Assembly (NCBI RefSeq): GCF_000429525.1
Contig: NZ_AUCA01000005.1
Location: 38,466-102,465 of the forward strand
Direction: 5' to 3'
Source: Alicyclobacillus contaminans DSM 17975
GTDB lineage: Bacteria > Bacillota > Bacilli > Alicyclobacillales > Alicyclobacillaceae
DNA: 64,000 nt
The position numbers were made by a program, and so were the translations under genes. Below, piece by piece: positions 30,454-39,264 of the stretch. Every line of letters starts with the position of its first letter. Within the stretch, counting starts at the first letter, position 1. The notes beneath the pieces were generated by a model. The model saw only the letters and a program-made list of their open reading frames with translations, was not told the origin of the DNA and did no database searches.

Positions 30454-31227
30454 GTGTCCGCGCTCGAATCGCTATTGCAAAAAGCAGGCTTCACCGACTA
30501 CGAGGCGCGTGCGTACGTCGCATTGCTGAACAAGAGTCCGCAGACCGGTTACGAGTTGGCCAAAACGTCCCGAATTCCGCGCGGGAACATCTACAGTGTG
30601 CTGCAGAAACTGGAGGACAGAGGCGCAGCCACGCGCATCGCCGGCCGGGATGTGGTCAAGTACGCGGCGGTCAATCCGGAGTTGGTGGTGCGGCGCATGC
30701 GGACGTCGTTTCTGGCGACCATGGACGATGTGGAGCGGCAGGCTCGGCACTTCGCGCAGACTGCGGCCGAAGAGGCCATTGAAGTGTTCGACGGATACGA
30801 GAACCTGCTGTGGTTTGCGGCGGATGCCATCGAGCGCGCACGTGAGCGGCTGCGTCTGGTGGCCCACCGACAAGATGCGGCGGCGCTCGTCGAACGCATC
30901 GGTTCCCTCGCGGGGCTGCCGCCGCGAACCACTGTCTGCCTGTCTCAGTGCGCCAGGGATTGTGCGCTGTGCGGATCGGATGTGCGCAAAATCACGGCCC
31001 CGGCGCCCTGTGATTCGCGCGGACTGCTGGTGGTGGCGGATGACACGTGGTGCGTCGCCGGGGACGTCGGCGACGCGAAGGTCACGGGGATTCGCACCTC
31101 GCTGCCGGTGCTCGTGCGGCTGGCGGGCGCGTTTGTCGACCAGTGTGTGCATTCCGGCGCGGTGCCCGGTGCGTTGCTGCAGTCGGTATTCGCGCGCGGA
31201 TCGCACAGGGGCGGCGATGATGTGTAA
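30454..31227 (+). CDS. TrmB-family transcriptional regulator with cysteine cluster
   Basis: A 257-residue regulator. The N-terminal TrmB winged helix-turn-helix covers residues 1-75 (Gly-Phe-Thr-Asp-Tyr-Glu-Ala-Arg-Ala-Tyr, then Ile-Pro-Arg-Gly-Asn-Ile-Tyr-Ser-Val-Leu). A coiled segment follows, then an effector domain. That domain holds Cys162, Cys166, Cys170 and Cys173 in a C-x3-C-x3-C-x2-C run, which suggests metal or redox sensing; typical TrmB effector domains bind sugars. GTG at 30454 is placed after AGGAGAG. It is divergent from folE, so folE or itself could be a target. The ligand is unknown. Confidence 0.85.
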   Translation: MSALESLLQKAGFTDYEARAYVALLNKSPQTGYELAKTSRIPRGNIYSVLQKLEDRGAATRIAGRDVVKYAAVNPELVVRRMRTSFLATMDDVERQARHFAQTAAEEAIEVFDGYENLLWFAADAIERARERLRLVAHRQDAAALVERIGSLAGLPPRTTVCLSQCARDCALCGSDVRKITAPAPCDSRGLLVVADDTWCVAGDVGDAKVTGIRTSLPVLVRLAGAFVDQCVHSGAVPGALLQSVFARGSHRGGDDV

Positions 31228-31296
31228 CGCGACTTGCACCTCGACCGAAGATGGGACATCTGGGAGATACAGCAGGGATAGGGAGGAACGGGGGCA

Positions 31297-33468
31297 GTGA
31301 AAGCTCGGACGCCCACGGTGACCAGCGAAGAGCTGGCGCGGGAACAATTATTGGACGGATTAAACCGCGAACAGCGTCAGGCGGTGGAGACGACCGAAGG
31401 GCCCGTCCTGGTGTTGGCGGGTGCGGGCAGCGGCAAGACGAGTGTATTGACGCGGCGCATCGCTTATCTGATGCAGGTGCGGCAGGTTCCGGTGCATCAA
31501 ATTCTGGCCATCACGTTCACCAACAAAGCGGCGAGAGAGATGCGGGAACGGGTGAAGAAATTGGTGGGCGATGCGGCGGAAGATCTATGGATGGGCACGT
31601 TTCACAGTATCTGTGTGCGCATCCTCCGGCGCGAGGCAGAACGGCTTGGATACACATCGACTTTCACCATTCTCGACAGTGATGATCAGAAGAGCCTGAT
31701 TCAGCAGTGCCTGCTGGATTTGCATTATGATTTGAAGAAATTCGACGCCTATCCGATTCAAGCGCACATCTCCAAATGGAAGAACGAGTTGAAAGGCCCC
31801 AAGCAGGTTGGAATGACGAAAACGTCCTCGAATCTGACGGAAGCGGTGGCCAGGGATGTCTACGAGCTGTATCAATCGCGGCTGATGGGCGCGAACGCGA
31901 TGGATTTCGACGATTTGATTGGCAACACGGTGAAACTGTTGGAACAGCACGCGGACGTGCGTGAAGCGTATCAGGAAAAATTTCACTATCTGCACGTGGA
32001 CGAATACCAGGACACGAACCATGCCCAGTATCGCTTCGCGCAGCTGTTGGCGGGCAAGTACCGCAACCTGTGTGTGGTCGGCGATTCGGATCAGGCCATC
32101 TACGCATGGCGGGGCGCGGACATTCGCAACATCCTGCACTTTGAACGCGATTATCCGGACGCGTCCGTGATCACGCTCGAGACCAACTACCGTTCCACCG
32201 AGATCATCCTGGAAGCGGCCAATGCCGTCATTCGGAACAACACCATGCGCAAGGAGAAGAATCTCCGGTCGGTGCGCGGCCGGGGGAATCCGATTGTGGT
32301 GTGCGCCCTGACGGACGGCGAAGACGAGGCGCGATACGTCGTGGAACAGATTCAACAGCATGTGGAAGCTGGCGGCAGCTACGGCGATTGCGCCGTGCTG
32401 TACCGGGCGAACGCCCAATCGCGGGCGATTGAAGAAGCCCTGATGGGACAGGCCATCCCCTACACCATCGTGGGTGGTCTGACGTTTTATGATCGGCGCG
32501 AGATCAAGGACGTCTTCGCCTACCTGCGCGTGCTGGCAAATCCGCAGGATGAAATCTCGCTTTTGCGGATCATCAACACGCCAAAGCGCGGTTTGGGCGA
32601 GCAGGCGGTGGGGAAACTGCTCGACTACGCGCACGCCGAATCCATAACTTTATTGGAAGCGCTGCGCTTTGGGACCGAAGCCGGATTGGCCGAGAAGCCG
32701 GCCGCGGCGGCCCAACAATTGCACGATATGCTGCAGGAACTGATGCTGTGGATGGAAGGCATGCCGGTCACGGAGTTTTTGGCGGAAGTGCTGCACGCCA
32801 CGGGGTACCGGGCGATGTACGCGGAAAGCCCCAAGAAAGAGGATCAACAGCGCGCGGAGAACATCGACGAACTGTTCAGCGTGACCAAATCATTCGATCG
32901 GCGGCGGCAGGGGACACTGCTGGAGTTTCTGGCGGAAGTGTCGCTGCTCAGCGAGGTGGACAAAGAAAAGGGAAAGCCGGAGGACGCCGTGAAGCTGATG
33001 ACGCTCCACGCCAGCAAAGGGCTGGAATTCCCGGTGGTGTTCATGGTGGGCATGGAAGAGGGGATCTTCCCACACAGTCGAACGCTGGATGACGAGCGGG
33101 CGGTGGAAGAAGAACGAAACCTCTGTTACGTGGGCATCACCCGCGCGGAGGATGTTCTGTACCTGACGTACTGTACGGAACGGACGCTGTTTGGACAGGC
33201 CACGTACAAGGAGCCCTCCCGGTTTCTGAGCGAGTTGCCAGACACTCACGTGGAACGCGTGACCATGACCAACGATATGCTGTACGACTGGAAACCGGGC
33301 GACAAAATCAGGCATCTGAAGTACGGAGAAGGCATCGTGCTCACCGTTTACGAGAAAGGTCTGGGTGACAATCCGGAGCCTCAGTTGGAAGTGATGTTTC
33401 ATCCGTCCGTGGGCATGAAGGTGATTCCGAAAAAGTACGCAAAACCGCCGCTGGCTCCTTCACGGTAG
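31297..33468 (+). CDS. pcrA: ATP-dependent DNA helicase, UvrD/PcrA family
   Basis: A 723-residue superfamily 1A helicase, 3'-5', for DNA repair, rolling-circle replication and removal of RecA or stalled polymerase. Walker A is GAGSGKT at about residues 42-48. Motif II is Asp-Glu-Tyr-Gln-Asp, motif III Gly-Asp-Ser-Asp-Gln-Ala-Ile-Tyr, motif IV Thr-Asn-Tyr-Arg-Ser, motif V Thr-Leu-His-Ala-Ser-Lys-Gly-Leu-Glu, and motif VI Val-Gly-Ile-Thr-Arg-Ala. A Tudor-like C-terminal end (Gly-Asp-Lys-Ile-x-His) is present, as in PcrA. GTG at 31297 follows GGGAGG. Here ligA does not follow, unlike in B. subtilis. Confidence 0.95.
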   Translation: MKARTPTVTSEELAREQLLDGLNREQRQAVETTEGPVLVLAGAGSGKTSVLTRRIAYLMQVRQVPVHQILAITFTNKAAREMRERVKKLVGDAAEDLWMGTFHSICVRILRREAERLGYTSTFTILDSDDQKSLIQQCLLDLHYDLKKFDAYPIQAHISKWKNELKGPKQVGMTKTSSNLTEAVARDVYELYQSRLMGANAMDFDDLIGNTVKLLEQHADVREAYQEKFHYLHVDEYQDTNHAQYRFAQLLAGKYRNLCVVGDSDQAIYAWRGADIRNILHFERDYPDASVITLETNYRSTEIILEAANAVIRNNTMRKEKNLRSVRGRGNPIVVCALTDGEDEARYVVEQIQQHVEAGGSYGDCAVLYRANAQSRAIEEALMGQAIPYTIVGGLTFYDRREIKDVFAYLRVLANPQDEISLLRIINTPKRGLGEQAVGKLLDYAHAESITLLEALRFGTEAGLAEKPAAAAQQLHDMLQELMLWMEGMPVTEFLAEVLHATGYRAMYAESPKKEDQQRAENIDELFSVTKSFDRRRQGTLLEFLAEVSLLSEVDKEKGKPEDAVKLMTLHASKGLEFPVVFMVGMEEGIFPHSRTLDDERAVEEERNLCYVGITRAEDVLYLTYCTERTLFGQATYKEPSRFLSELPDTHVERVTMTNDMLYDWKPGDKIRHLKYGEGIVLTVYEKGLGDNPEPQLEVMFHPSVGMKVIPKKYAKPPLAPSR

Positions 33469-33613
33469 ACACAGTCTGTTCGATCTGTAAACGTTGGCGC
33501 TGCCTGGAACGTGTGCTACAATGAACCGTGCGTGATTGTACGGGAAGGTTTTCCGCAGCATTGCGCTGCGACACATCCCACTTTGTCGATGATGGGCACC
33601 GGTCAGGGGGAAG

Positions 33614-34090
33614 ATGCATTTGTTTTCCTGGATTGTCACAATTGCGATTATCGTGGTTTTGATTGTCGCGTACGTCCTGGTTTTTTTGTACGCGCGCAAG
33701 CGGCAAAAGGAATTTGATGCCCAGTACAATGCCGCCAAGGAACGGCATGAAGTGTTCGTTCTCAACAAAAAGATTGTGAAGGAACGTCCGAAATCCAAGT
33801 GGATGAAGTACGCCCGCTTCAAGACGTATCAAGTGGTGGGGCGCATCAGCGTATCCCAAGCGGTCCGCGGCATTCAAATGAGCAAGATGCACACCATGAC
33901 GTTCCAGACCACCAAGTCGGAGTACGACAAGATTCAACCCAATCACAAGTACAAGATGGACATCGCCGGCAACTACATTGGTTATGTGCACGCTCCGGCG
34001 CCGGTCAAGAGCAAGAAGTCGGACGCCAAATCGGACAAGTCCAATCCGAAAAAAGGGAAGGACCAAACGTCCAAATCGAAAAACAAATGA
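33614..34090 (+). CDS. Single-pass membrane protein with Lys/Ser-rich tail
   Basis: A 158-residue protein with one N-terminal transmembrane helix at about residues 5-27 (Trp-Ile-Val-Thr-Ile-Ala-Ile-Ile-Val-Val-Leu). A basic middle domain follows, and the final 35 residues are almost all Lys, Ser, Asp and Pro. I do not recognise the family. The cytoplasmic part is strongly basic, so binding to nucleic acid or acidic lipid is possible. The start ATG follows AGGGGGAAG. A clean terminator follows. It lies 145 bp after pcrA. Confidence 0.75.
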   Translation: MHLFSWIVTIAIIVVLIVAYVLVFLYARKRQKEFDAQYNAAKERHEVFVLNKKIVKERPKSKWMKYARFKTYQVVGRISVSQAVRGIQMSKMHTMTFQTTKSEYDKIQPNHKYKMDIAGNYIGYVHAPAPVKSKKSDAKSDKSNPKKGKDQTSKSKNK

Positions 34091-34118
34091 AGAAGGACGG
34101 CGAGCCCGTCCGAAGCGC

Positions 34119-34152
34119 CACAGCATCCGGTTTGCGGATGCTGTGTATTTAT
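34119..34152 (+). terminator. Intrinsic terminator
   Basis: CACAGCATCCG pairs with CGGATGCTGTG across a 5-nt loop, then TATTTATT follows. Confidence 0.85.
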
Positions 34153-34327
34153 TGTTGTGTCGATCCGCAGTGTCACCGTACCTGATCAAACCGGCGGTCA
34201 GTCCACGAAACTGGGGCAGATGAATTTTCCTTCCTGGTCATCCTTCTCCAAACATTGCACGGATGGCGTTCACCTGGGCCAATGCATAGGTTAGGGTGAT
34301 GGGTCATGAGAGAAGGAGGTTGCGACC

Positions 34328-34939
34328 ATGTCGAAACCAGGAAGAAAATCCCGGACCACGCCGCGCGCCAAGGGCAAGAAAACGGCAAAGAGCGTGGCGG
34401 TCGGCGAGGCGAAGCCGACGGCACCCCTGCGGTTTCGCCCACGTTCCATAGAGGATGATGACTTCATTGTGGAGTTGACCGAGAGTCAATTGGCGACCGT
34501 GCATCAACAGGCGTTTGGGCAGCCGTTTCCCCGCGCGCAGTTTCGACAGTACCTGCAGTCGGGTGCTCCCACTGTGGTTGTGGAACAGGGGGATCGGCGA
34601 ATCGGTTATTACTCGTATCTCGTCAATCCCGACGGCACCATGCACATCAGCGCGATGGTGATAGATCCCAAGCACCAGGCGAGCGGCATTGGCTCCAAAG
34701 TGATGCGCCACCTGGAGGAAGAGGCGTTGCGCATGGGCGTTCACACCTTGGAGGTGTATGTGCAGACGGGGAATGAGAAAAGCTTGTCATTCACGCGCAA
34801 GCTCGGGTTTACGGAGGCGTACCCGGTGACCCCCACCACGCTGTGCTTTCGCAAATCTCTACGCGCCGCAAATGCGGGGCAGACACCCAGTCCGCGCGCG
34901 ATGTCGCAGCCGATACCTCCCGAAGCTCCTTGGTACTGA
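34328..34939 (+). CDS. GNAT-family N-acetyltransferase
   Basis: A 203-residue protein. The GNAT domain is at about residues 45-185, with the acetyl-CoA motif A (Val-Ile-Asp-Pro-Lys-His-Gln-Ala-Ser-Gly-Ile-Gly) and a motif B tail (Asn-Glu-Lys-Ser-Leu-Ser-Phe-Thr-Arg-Lys-Leu-Gly-Phe). The first 35 residues are a basic, disordered extension. AAGGAGG lies 7 nt before the ATG. A terminator follows within 40 bp. The acceptor is unknown. Confidence 0.88.
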   Translation: MSKPGRKSRTTPRAKGKKTAKSVAVGEAKPTAPLRFRPRSIEDDDFIVELTESQLATVHQQAFGQPFPRAQFRQYLQSGAPTVVVEQGDRRIGYYSYLVNPDGTMHISAMVIDPKHQASGIGSKVMRHLEEEALRMGVHTLEVYVQTGNEKSLSFTRKLGFTEAYPVTPTTLCFRKSLRAANAGQTPSPRAMSQPIPPEAPWY

Positions 34940-34980
34940 ACGAAGCGGCGCAGCCGTGTGGCCCGTGCACGCATCGACTG

Positions 34981-35010
34981 GGGCGCCGACGCAAGGCGCC
35001 CTCTCTTTTT
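34981..35010 (+). terminator. Intrinsic terminator
   Basis: GGGCGCC and GGCGCCC pair around a 7-nt loop, followed by TCTCTTTTT. It lies between the GNAT gene and the FapA-like gene. Confidence 0.8.
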
Positions 35011-35065
35011 CCTGAGGCTTTTGGTCTACAATGAGGACAGAGTTGCATCGGGGAAGAGGGATGTC

Positions 35066-36775
35066 ATGACGAACTTCGCACAGACGAAGCTGCTTGTCAG
35101 ATCTCAGGAGATTTCTGTGATCCAGGGGGGAGTTGGCGCGGCGCCCGCGCATCTGGTGGTTCCGGTAAACGATTTCATCGAGGTGCTGCAAAATGGTGTA
35201 CGGATTGTGGGCAGACATGCGATTGCGGACGGGGACCAGGTGACCGTCCGGCTGAGTCAAACGCCTCCTCAGCGACTCGCCGACGTCCAGGTGGCGCGTG
35301 ATCAACTGACCGCTACATTGAAGGTGACGCTAACACCGGGCGTGCTCAGAACGTTGCGACCCCAGGGGCCTGCGGCCGAAGTGGTGCTGGAGGTCGTGGA
35401 GCAACCGGTGCCGGTGGCTCCGTTTGAGTTTGCGGAACTTCGATCCGCCATTGCGCAAGCCGGCGTGACGCATCACATAGATGAGACTGCGGTGATGCAG
35501 CTGGCCGCACGCCGTTCGTCCGGTGAATGCATCTGTGCCAGGGGCGTGCCGGCGCAGCCTGGAGATCCCGCCGGCTACGACCTCTCCGCGCAACCGGCCG
35601 AACTGCCCCAGATGGCTGGAATTTATTCGTTGCAACCCGTTTTGGCTGTGGAATCGGGACAAGCCGTGGCGGTGTACCGCCCGGCTCGGCCGGGAGTACC
35701 CGGGCAGACTGTCACCGGTCGGATCCTCATGCCACCCCCCTTGCCTGAACGGACGCCGCGGCTCGGGAGTGGTGTCGAGCTGCAGCCGGACGGCGTGGTG
35801 CGCGCGTTGCGCGCGGGTCGAGTGGTGTATAATCCGGGCTGGATCGACGTGGTGGAATCTTTGGTGCACGAGCGAAGCCTGGCAGCGGCCGACGGTTACT
35901 TGTTCTTTCCGGGAGATGTGGTCATTCGCGGCGACGTCCTCGAGGGAGTTCAGGTTGTCGCGGGCGGTTGCGTGTTCGTTGGGGGCTCCGTCAGCGGTGC
36001 GAAAATCAGTGGGGAAGCGGGGATTGTTGTAACCGGCGGCGTGTTTGCCTCCACGCTGAGAGCCGGCATGGGGAAAGCCGTGCAGCAGGACCTCCGCGAA
36101 AAATTGTCTAGCTTTACGGCCGAAGCCGAGCAGTTCGTGCTCGGCGCGGAACAGGTGGAGCAAGCGCTGCGTCAACGCGGAGCCCACGTTTCATTTGGCG
36201 CGGTCTGCGATCGGCTGCTGACTGACAAGTATGTTTCGTTCCAGAGCTGGCCAAACCAGCTGGCGGATTGGCTGACGCGACACAACGGCGCCGTGCACGC
36301 GCAGTGGGTTGCGCTGGTGCAGCGCATTCAACAGGATTTTTCCCCTGGTCGCCTGCGCTTGGCCCAAGGGGCCCATGAGCTTCGCCAGAAATTGGACGAG
36401 CTTCGCGTCCAGTGCGACCGCTTGCTGGACGGAGAGCACCATATTGCGGACATCGAGGTACGCTATGCGCAAAACTCTGTTCTATCCGCCAGCGGAAGCA
36501 TTACTGCAAGGCAAAAAGGATTTTATCAATGCCGGATGGAGGCGGGGCGCGCGATTGAGGCACGCGGTTCCGGCGGCATCATTCTCGGGGGCATGGCGAG
36601 CGCCGCATCGGTCGTGGCACGGGAAATTGGCTCCGAACTGGGTGGGGCCACGGAAATTCATCTATCAGAACACGGGACGGTCCAAGCCGAGGTGATTCAC
36701 CCGGATACGGTGCTGTGCATAGAAGGCGTTCAACACCGCGTGAACCGCCCCATGCGCCGGGCGAAGTGGCCATGA
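35066..36775 (+). CDS. FapA-family protein (DUF342)
   Basis: A 569-residue DUF342 protein. The core has the family beta-helix repeats: Gly-Asp-Val-Val-Ile-Arg-Gly-Asp-Val, then Gly-Gly-Ser-Val-Ser-Gly-Ala-Lys-Ile, with a repeat near the C-terminus (Ser-Gly-Gly-Ile-Ile-Leu-Gly-Gly). A helical insertion lies between them at about residues 345-475. In B. subtilis the YlxA/YcxB-like relatives, and FapA in Vibrio, act in polar or signalling roles; no role is proven here. ATG at 35066 is taken; the ribosome site (GGGGAAGAGGG) is close by. The MITE-like element follows 55 bp downstream. Confidence 0.85.
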   Translation: MTNFAQTKLLVRSQEISVIQGGVGAAPAHLVVPVNDFIEVLQNGVRIVGRHAIADGDQVTVRLSQTPPQRLADVQVARDQLTATLKVTLTPGVLRTLRPQGPAAEVVLEVVEQPVPVAPFEFAELRSAIAQAGVTHHIDETAVMQLAARRSSGECICARGVPAQPGDPAGYDLSAQPAELPQMAGIYSLQPVLAVESGQAVAVYRPARPGVPGQTVTGRILMPPPLPERTPRLGSGVELQPDGVVRALRAGRVVYNPGWIDVVESLVHERSLAAADGYLFFPGDVVIRGDVLEGVQVVAGGCVFVGGSVSGAKISGEAGIVVTGGVFASTLRAGMGKAVQQDLREKLSSFTAEAEQFVLGAEQVEQALRQRGAHVSFGAVCDRLLTDKYVSFQSWPNQLADWLTRHNGAVHAQWVALVQRIQQDFSPGRLRLAQGAHELRQKLDELRVQCDRLLDGEHHIADIEVRYAQNSVLSASGSITARQKGFYQCRMEAGRAIEARGSGGIILGGMASAASVVAREIGSELGGATEIHLSEHGTVQAEVIHPDTVLCIEGVQHRVNRPMRRAKWP

Positions 36776-36829
36776 TTCGTTCACCAGGGGCAGCCTGCGG
36801 AGATGCGCCGGGTATGGAAATCCGACGGA

Positions 36830-36955
36830 CTAGGAGCGTGTCCGAGTAATCAAATTTACTGCATGTTCATGCGAAACGCTGAGTAAAAGCGACGACGATA
36901 TGCAGCGTCATGAGTATTTTATACGAGAAAATCGAATGCTCGGACACGCTCCTAG
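36830..36955. mobile_element. MITE-like palindromic element
   Basis: A 126-bp element with perfect 17-bp terminal inverted repeats, CTAGGAGCGTGTCCGAG and CTCGGACACGCTCCTAG. The interior is AT-richer than the flanks and has no coding potential; it also contains the small palindrome GCATG-TT-CATGC. The first and last four bases are both CTAG, which could be a target duplication or part of the repeat. It has the size and shape of a MITE or an insertion-sequence deletion derivative. It lies between two convergent genes. Confidence 0.7.
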
Positions 36956-37149
36956 ATGGTGGTTCGGCGATCATTGAATAAGAACGAAATGGCATAGAGG
37001 CCAGCCAGCCCTACAATGGTGTAGATGATGCGGCTCACCAGTGACGCTTGTCCACCAAACAGCGATGCCACCAAGTCGAATTGAAAGAGACCGACGAGCA
37101 GCCAGTTGAGTGCACCGACGATGACAAGGACCAGTGCCGTTTTGCTCAC
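36952..37149 (-). CDS. DUF378 membrane protein (YuzA-like)
   Basis: A 65-residue protein of two transmembrane helices with the family core Ile-Val-Gly-Ala-Leu-Asn-Trp-Leu-Leu-Val-Gly-Leu and Ile-Val-Gly-Leu-Ala-Gly-Leu-Tyr. GTG at 37149 follows AAAGGAGGG. The stop codon lies inside the terminal repeat of the MITE-like element, so insertion may have changed the C-terminus; the last residues (Arg-Arg-Thr-Thr-Ile) are still in ordinary sequence. The function of the family is not known. Confidence 0.85.
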   Translation of the reverse strand: MSKTALVLVIVGALNWLLVGLFQFDLVASLFGGQASLVSRIIYTIVGLAGLYAISFLFNDRRTTI

Positions 37150-37222
37150 GGCTGTCCCTCCTTTCACATATTGGACAGTATGTGCACAGCGGCGCGCGCA
37201 CAAACGTGGCAGCCTTTGGCTG

Positions 37223-37705
37223 TCACAGGTCCAGCGGTGGATCCGGCGCACGTGCGGATCGTTCCGTGCGCCCATTCGGCTTTGTGCTGTCATTCCTCGC
37301 GGGTGGCTGTCCGGGATGCAACTGCTCGCGCAGTTCATTCAATTGTTGTTCAATGCGGGCCTGCATGAGTTCCAGGCGCTGGTGAATGGTTTCGAGTTGG
37401 TTTAGTTTGGACTTGGCATCGCGCAGCTCCTGAATCACGCGGTCATAGGCCGCCTCCGACGGTGCGTCGGTGATGGCATGGCTGCCGTGGTTTCGCCGGC
37501 TCCCCGCCGATGTGGACCGTGTGGCAGCGTTGGATCTGCGGTTCTTGGCACCCTGCTTGCGCAGATTGGATGGCGCCGAAGCGGGCGGCGAGGCACTGGA
37601 GATGTTGTGCACGGTTTCTGTCGGCTTCGGGAGTGTGCGCTCTCGGGCTTCGTTGTATGCTTTCACTATCATGGGAATCCACTGCAGGCGCGAAAATTTG
37701 GTCAC
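37223..37705 (-). CDS. Hypothetical coiled-coil protein
   Basis: A 160-residue basic protein I do not recognise. Residues 30-75 are Ser/Pro/Ala-rich and likely disordered. A clear heptad-like helix lies at about residues 95-135 (Leu-x2-Leu-Glu-x3-Gln-Arg-Leu-Glu-Leu-Met), followed by a Pro/Arg-rich tail. GTG at 37705 is suggested; TTG at 37711 is also possible. Ribosome site weak. It is divergent from the NifU-like gene by about 165 bp. Confidence 0.6.
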   Translation of the reverse strand: MTKFSRLQWIPMIVKAYNEARERTLPKPTETVHNISSASPPASAPSNLRKQGAKNRRSNAATRSTSAGSRRNHGSHAITDAPSEAAYDRVIQELRDAKSKLNQLETIHQRLELMQARIEQQLNELREQLHPGQPPARNDSTKPNGRTERSARAPDPPLDL

Positions 37706-37871
37706 GGACAATCACCGTCCTTGCATCGCAGTACGGGTTCATTCCCATCCTATGTGCGCATGCTCCGAAAACGTGCGCGCCGAATGGAGTGCGCATTTTC
37801 GCATTTATGACCATCACCCGCTTGTGGTTTCACCAATGTGCGGTGTATGCTTGACATGGAGGGATTCAATC

Positions 37872-38102
37872 ATGTCGATTGAGCGTCGTATTCAAGAGGC
37901 GTTGGAAGGAATCCGGGAAGCCATTCAACAGGATGGCGGCGATGTGGAGTTCGTTTCCTACGACGATGACAATAAAACCGTGTACGTGGCGTTGACGGGC
38001 AGTTGCGTCGGATGTCCAGCAAGCGTGATGACTCTGAAAATGGGCGTCGAGCGCGCCATCAAGGCGCAGGTTCCTGAAGTGGAGTACGTGGAAGCGTACT
38101 AA
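37872..38102 (+). CDS. NifU C-terminal-domain Fe-S scaffold protein
   Basis: A 76-residue stand-alone Nfu domain. Its CxxC motif is Cys-Val-Gly-Cys-Pro-Ala-Ser near residues 44-50, in the usual Gly-Ser-Cys-x-Gly-Cys context. It carries or delivers Fe-S clusters to apoproteins. The ATG follows GGAGGGATT by 5 nt. A perfect hairpin terminator follows the stop codon. It is alone, without suf genes nearby. Confidence 0.95.
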   Translation: MSIERRIQEALEGIREAIQQDGGDVEFVSYDDDNKTVYVALTGSCVGCPASVMTLKMGVERAIKAQVPEVEYVEAY

Positions 38103-38127
38103 CTAAGTTGGGCTGCGCAAGCCGGGT

Positions 38128-38156
38128 GCGTGGTGGCTCTGCCACCACGCTCTTTT
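38128..38156 (+). terminator. Intrinsic terminator of the NifU-domain gene
   Basis: GCGTGGTGGC pairs with GCCACCACGC over a 3-nt loop, and TCTTTTTA follows. Confidence 0.92.
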
Positions 38157-38234
38157 TATGAAGCGGCTGCGCGGTGGACGCACTGCATAGAATGCGGCAG
38201 TGCGCGGCGATGATGGAGAGTAGGAGGGAGCGGC

Positions 38235-39185
38235 ATGGAAGTCCGGATCGCGGGTGACGGCCTCGCCATCGCTACGGACAGCCGGTGGCTGGGACAGACG
38301 CTGGCCGCGGCGCTGCAGACCGAGATGTGGCTGCCCGGGGCCTACACGAAACGGCTGTTTGCGGAGGGTCGCGTGCAGGTGGGACGGCAGCCCGCGTCGC
38401 CCGAGTTGGTGATCACACGGCCGTTGACCGTGCGTTTGCTGGGCGGAGTCGACGAACCGTACGGCCTCGGTTCGCCCATGCACGCCTCGGTGCCGGCCGC
38501 ATCCCCTCTGTGGGAAGACGAACACGCGATGGTGATGAATAAACCGGCCGGTCTGATTATATATCCTTCATCAGAGTCCGATGTGGATACGCTCGGACTG
38601 CGCGTCGCACGGTACTACGAACTGAGCGGACAGCTGCGGAAAGTACGCCACGTCCATCGCCTGGACAAGGATACGACCGGCGCCGTGCTGTACGCGAAAC
38701 ACAGTTACAGCGCACGCGCGTTGGATGCACTGCTCACAGAGGGCAGAATTGAACGGATTTACTGGGCGCTGACTCTGGGCAAGCCGCGCCATAAAACAGG
38801 CGTCATTGACCAGCCTATCGGACGCGACCGGCATGTGTCCGGCCGGTACCGCGTCTCGCGCACGGGTAAACCCGCGAAGACACTGTACCGCACGCTCGGT
38901 ACGGTGACCGTCGGCGGCGGCCATCTGTCCCTGTTGGAATGTCGATTGGCCACGGGCAGAACCCATCAGATTCGGGTGCATCTGTCGTCCATCGGCTGCC
39001 CCATCGTCGGCGACACCCTGTACGGGGGATTGGTTGCGGCTGGCTGGCCTGCTGGACAAGGATTCGCGTTGCATGCAAAGACGCTGGCTTTTTATCATCC
39101 CTATTTGCGAGAACCCATGGTCGTGGAGGCGCCACTGCCGGATAGCTTCGCGGGCAGTCTCCGCCGGATTGGCATTTCGGTTTGA
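38235..39185 (+). CDS. RluA-family pseudouridine synthase
   Basis: A 316-residue pseudouridine synthase. The catalytic motif HRLDKDTTG, with the nucleophile Asp, is near residue 140. The N-terminal part (about residues 1-80) is a divergent S4-like region, and the C-terminal motif Arg-Thr-His-Gln-Ile-Arg-Val-His is intact. It probably acts on 23S rRNA or tRNA; the site cannot be chosen by sequence. AGGAGGGAGCGGC precedes the ATG. YihY follows 79 bp downstream, on the same strand. Confidence 0.93.
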   Translation: MEVRIAGDGLAIATDSRWLGQTLAAALQTEMWLPGAYTKRLFAEGRVQVGRQPASPELVITRPLTVRLLGGVDEPYGLGSPMHASVPAASPLWEDEHAMVMNKPAGLIIYPSSESDVDTLGLRVARYYELSGQLRKVRHVHRLDKDTTGAVLYAKHSYSARALDALLTEGRIERIYWALTLGKPRHKTGVIDQPIGRDRHVSGRYRVSRTGKPAKTLYRTLGTVTVGGGHLSLLECRLATGRTHQIRVHLSSIGCPIVGDTLYGGLVAAGWPAGQGFALHAKTLAFYHPYLREPMVVEAPLPDSFAGSLRRIGISV

Positions 39186-39264
39186 CCGCGCGCAAGGATT
39201 TGGAAGGCGCAAGGGATGGATACTGGGAGGATTTTTAATCCTGCGGCGTCGGGAGGTGGGCCAC

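Noticed and set aside
36830..36955. MITE-like element read as a plain bidirectional terminator
   Set aside because: The two arms are 126 bp apart end to end with a long noncoding interior and no T-tracts. This fits a mobile remnant better than a terminator.
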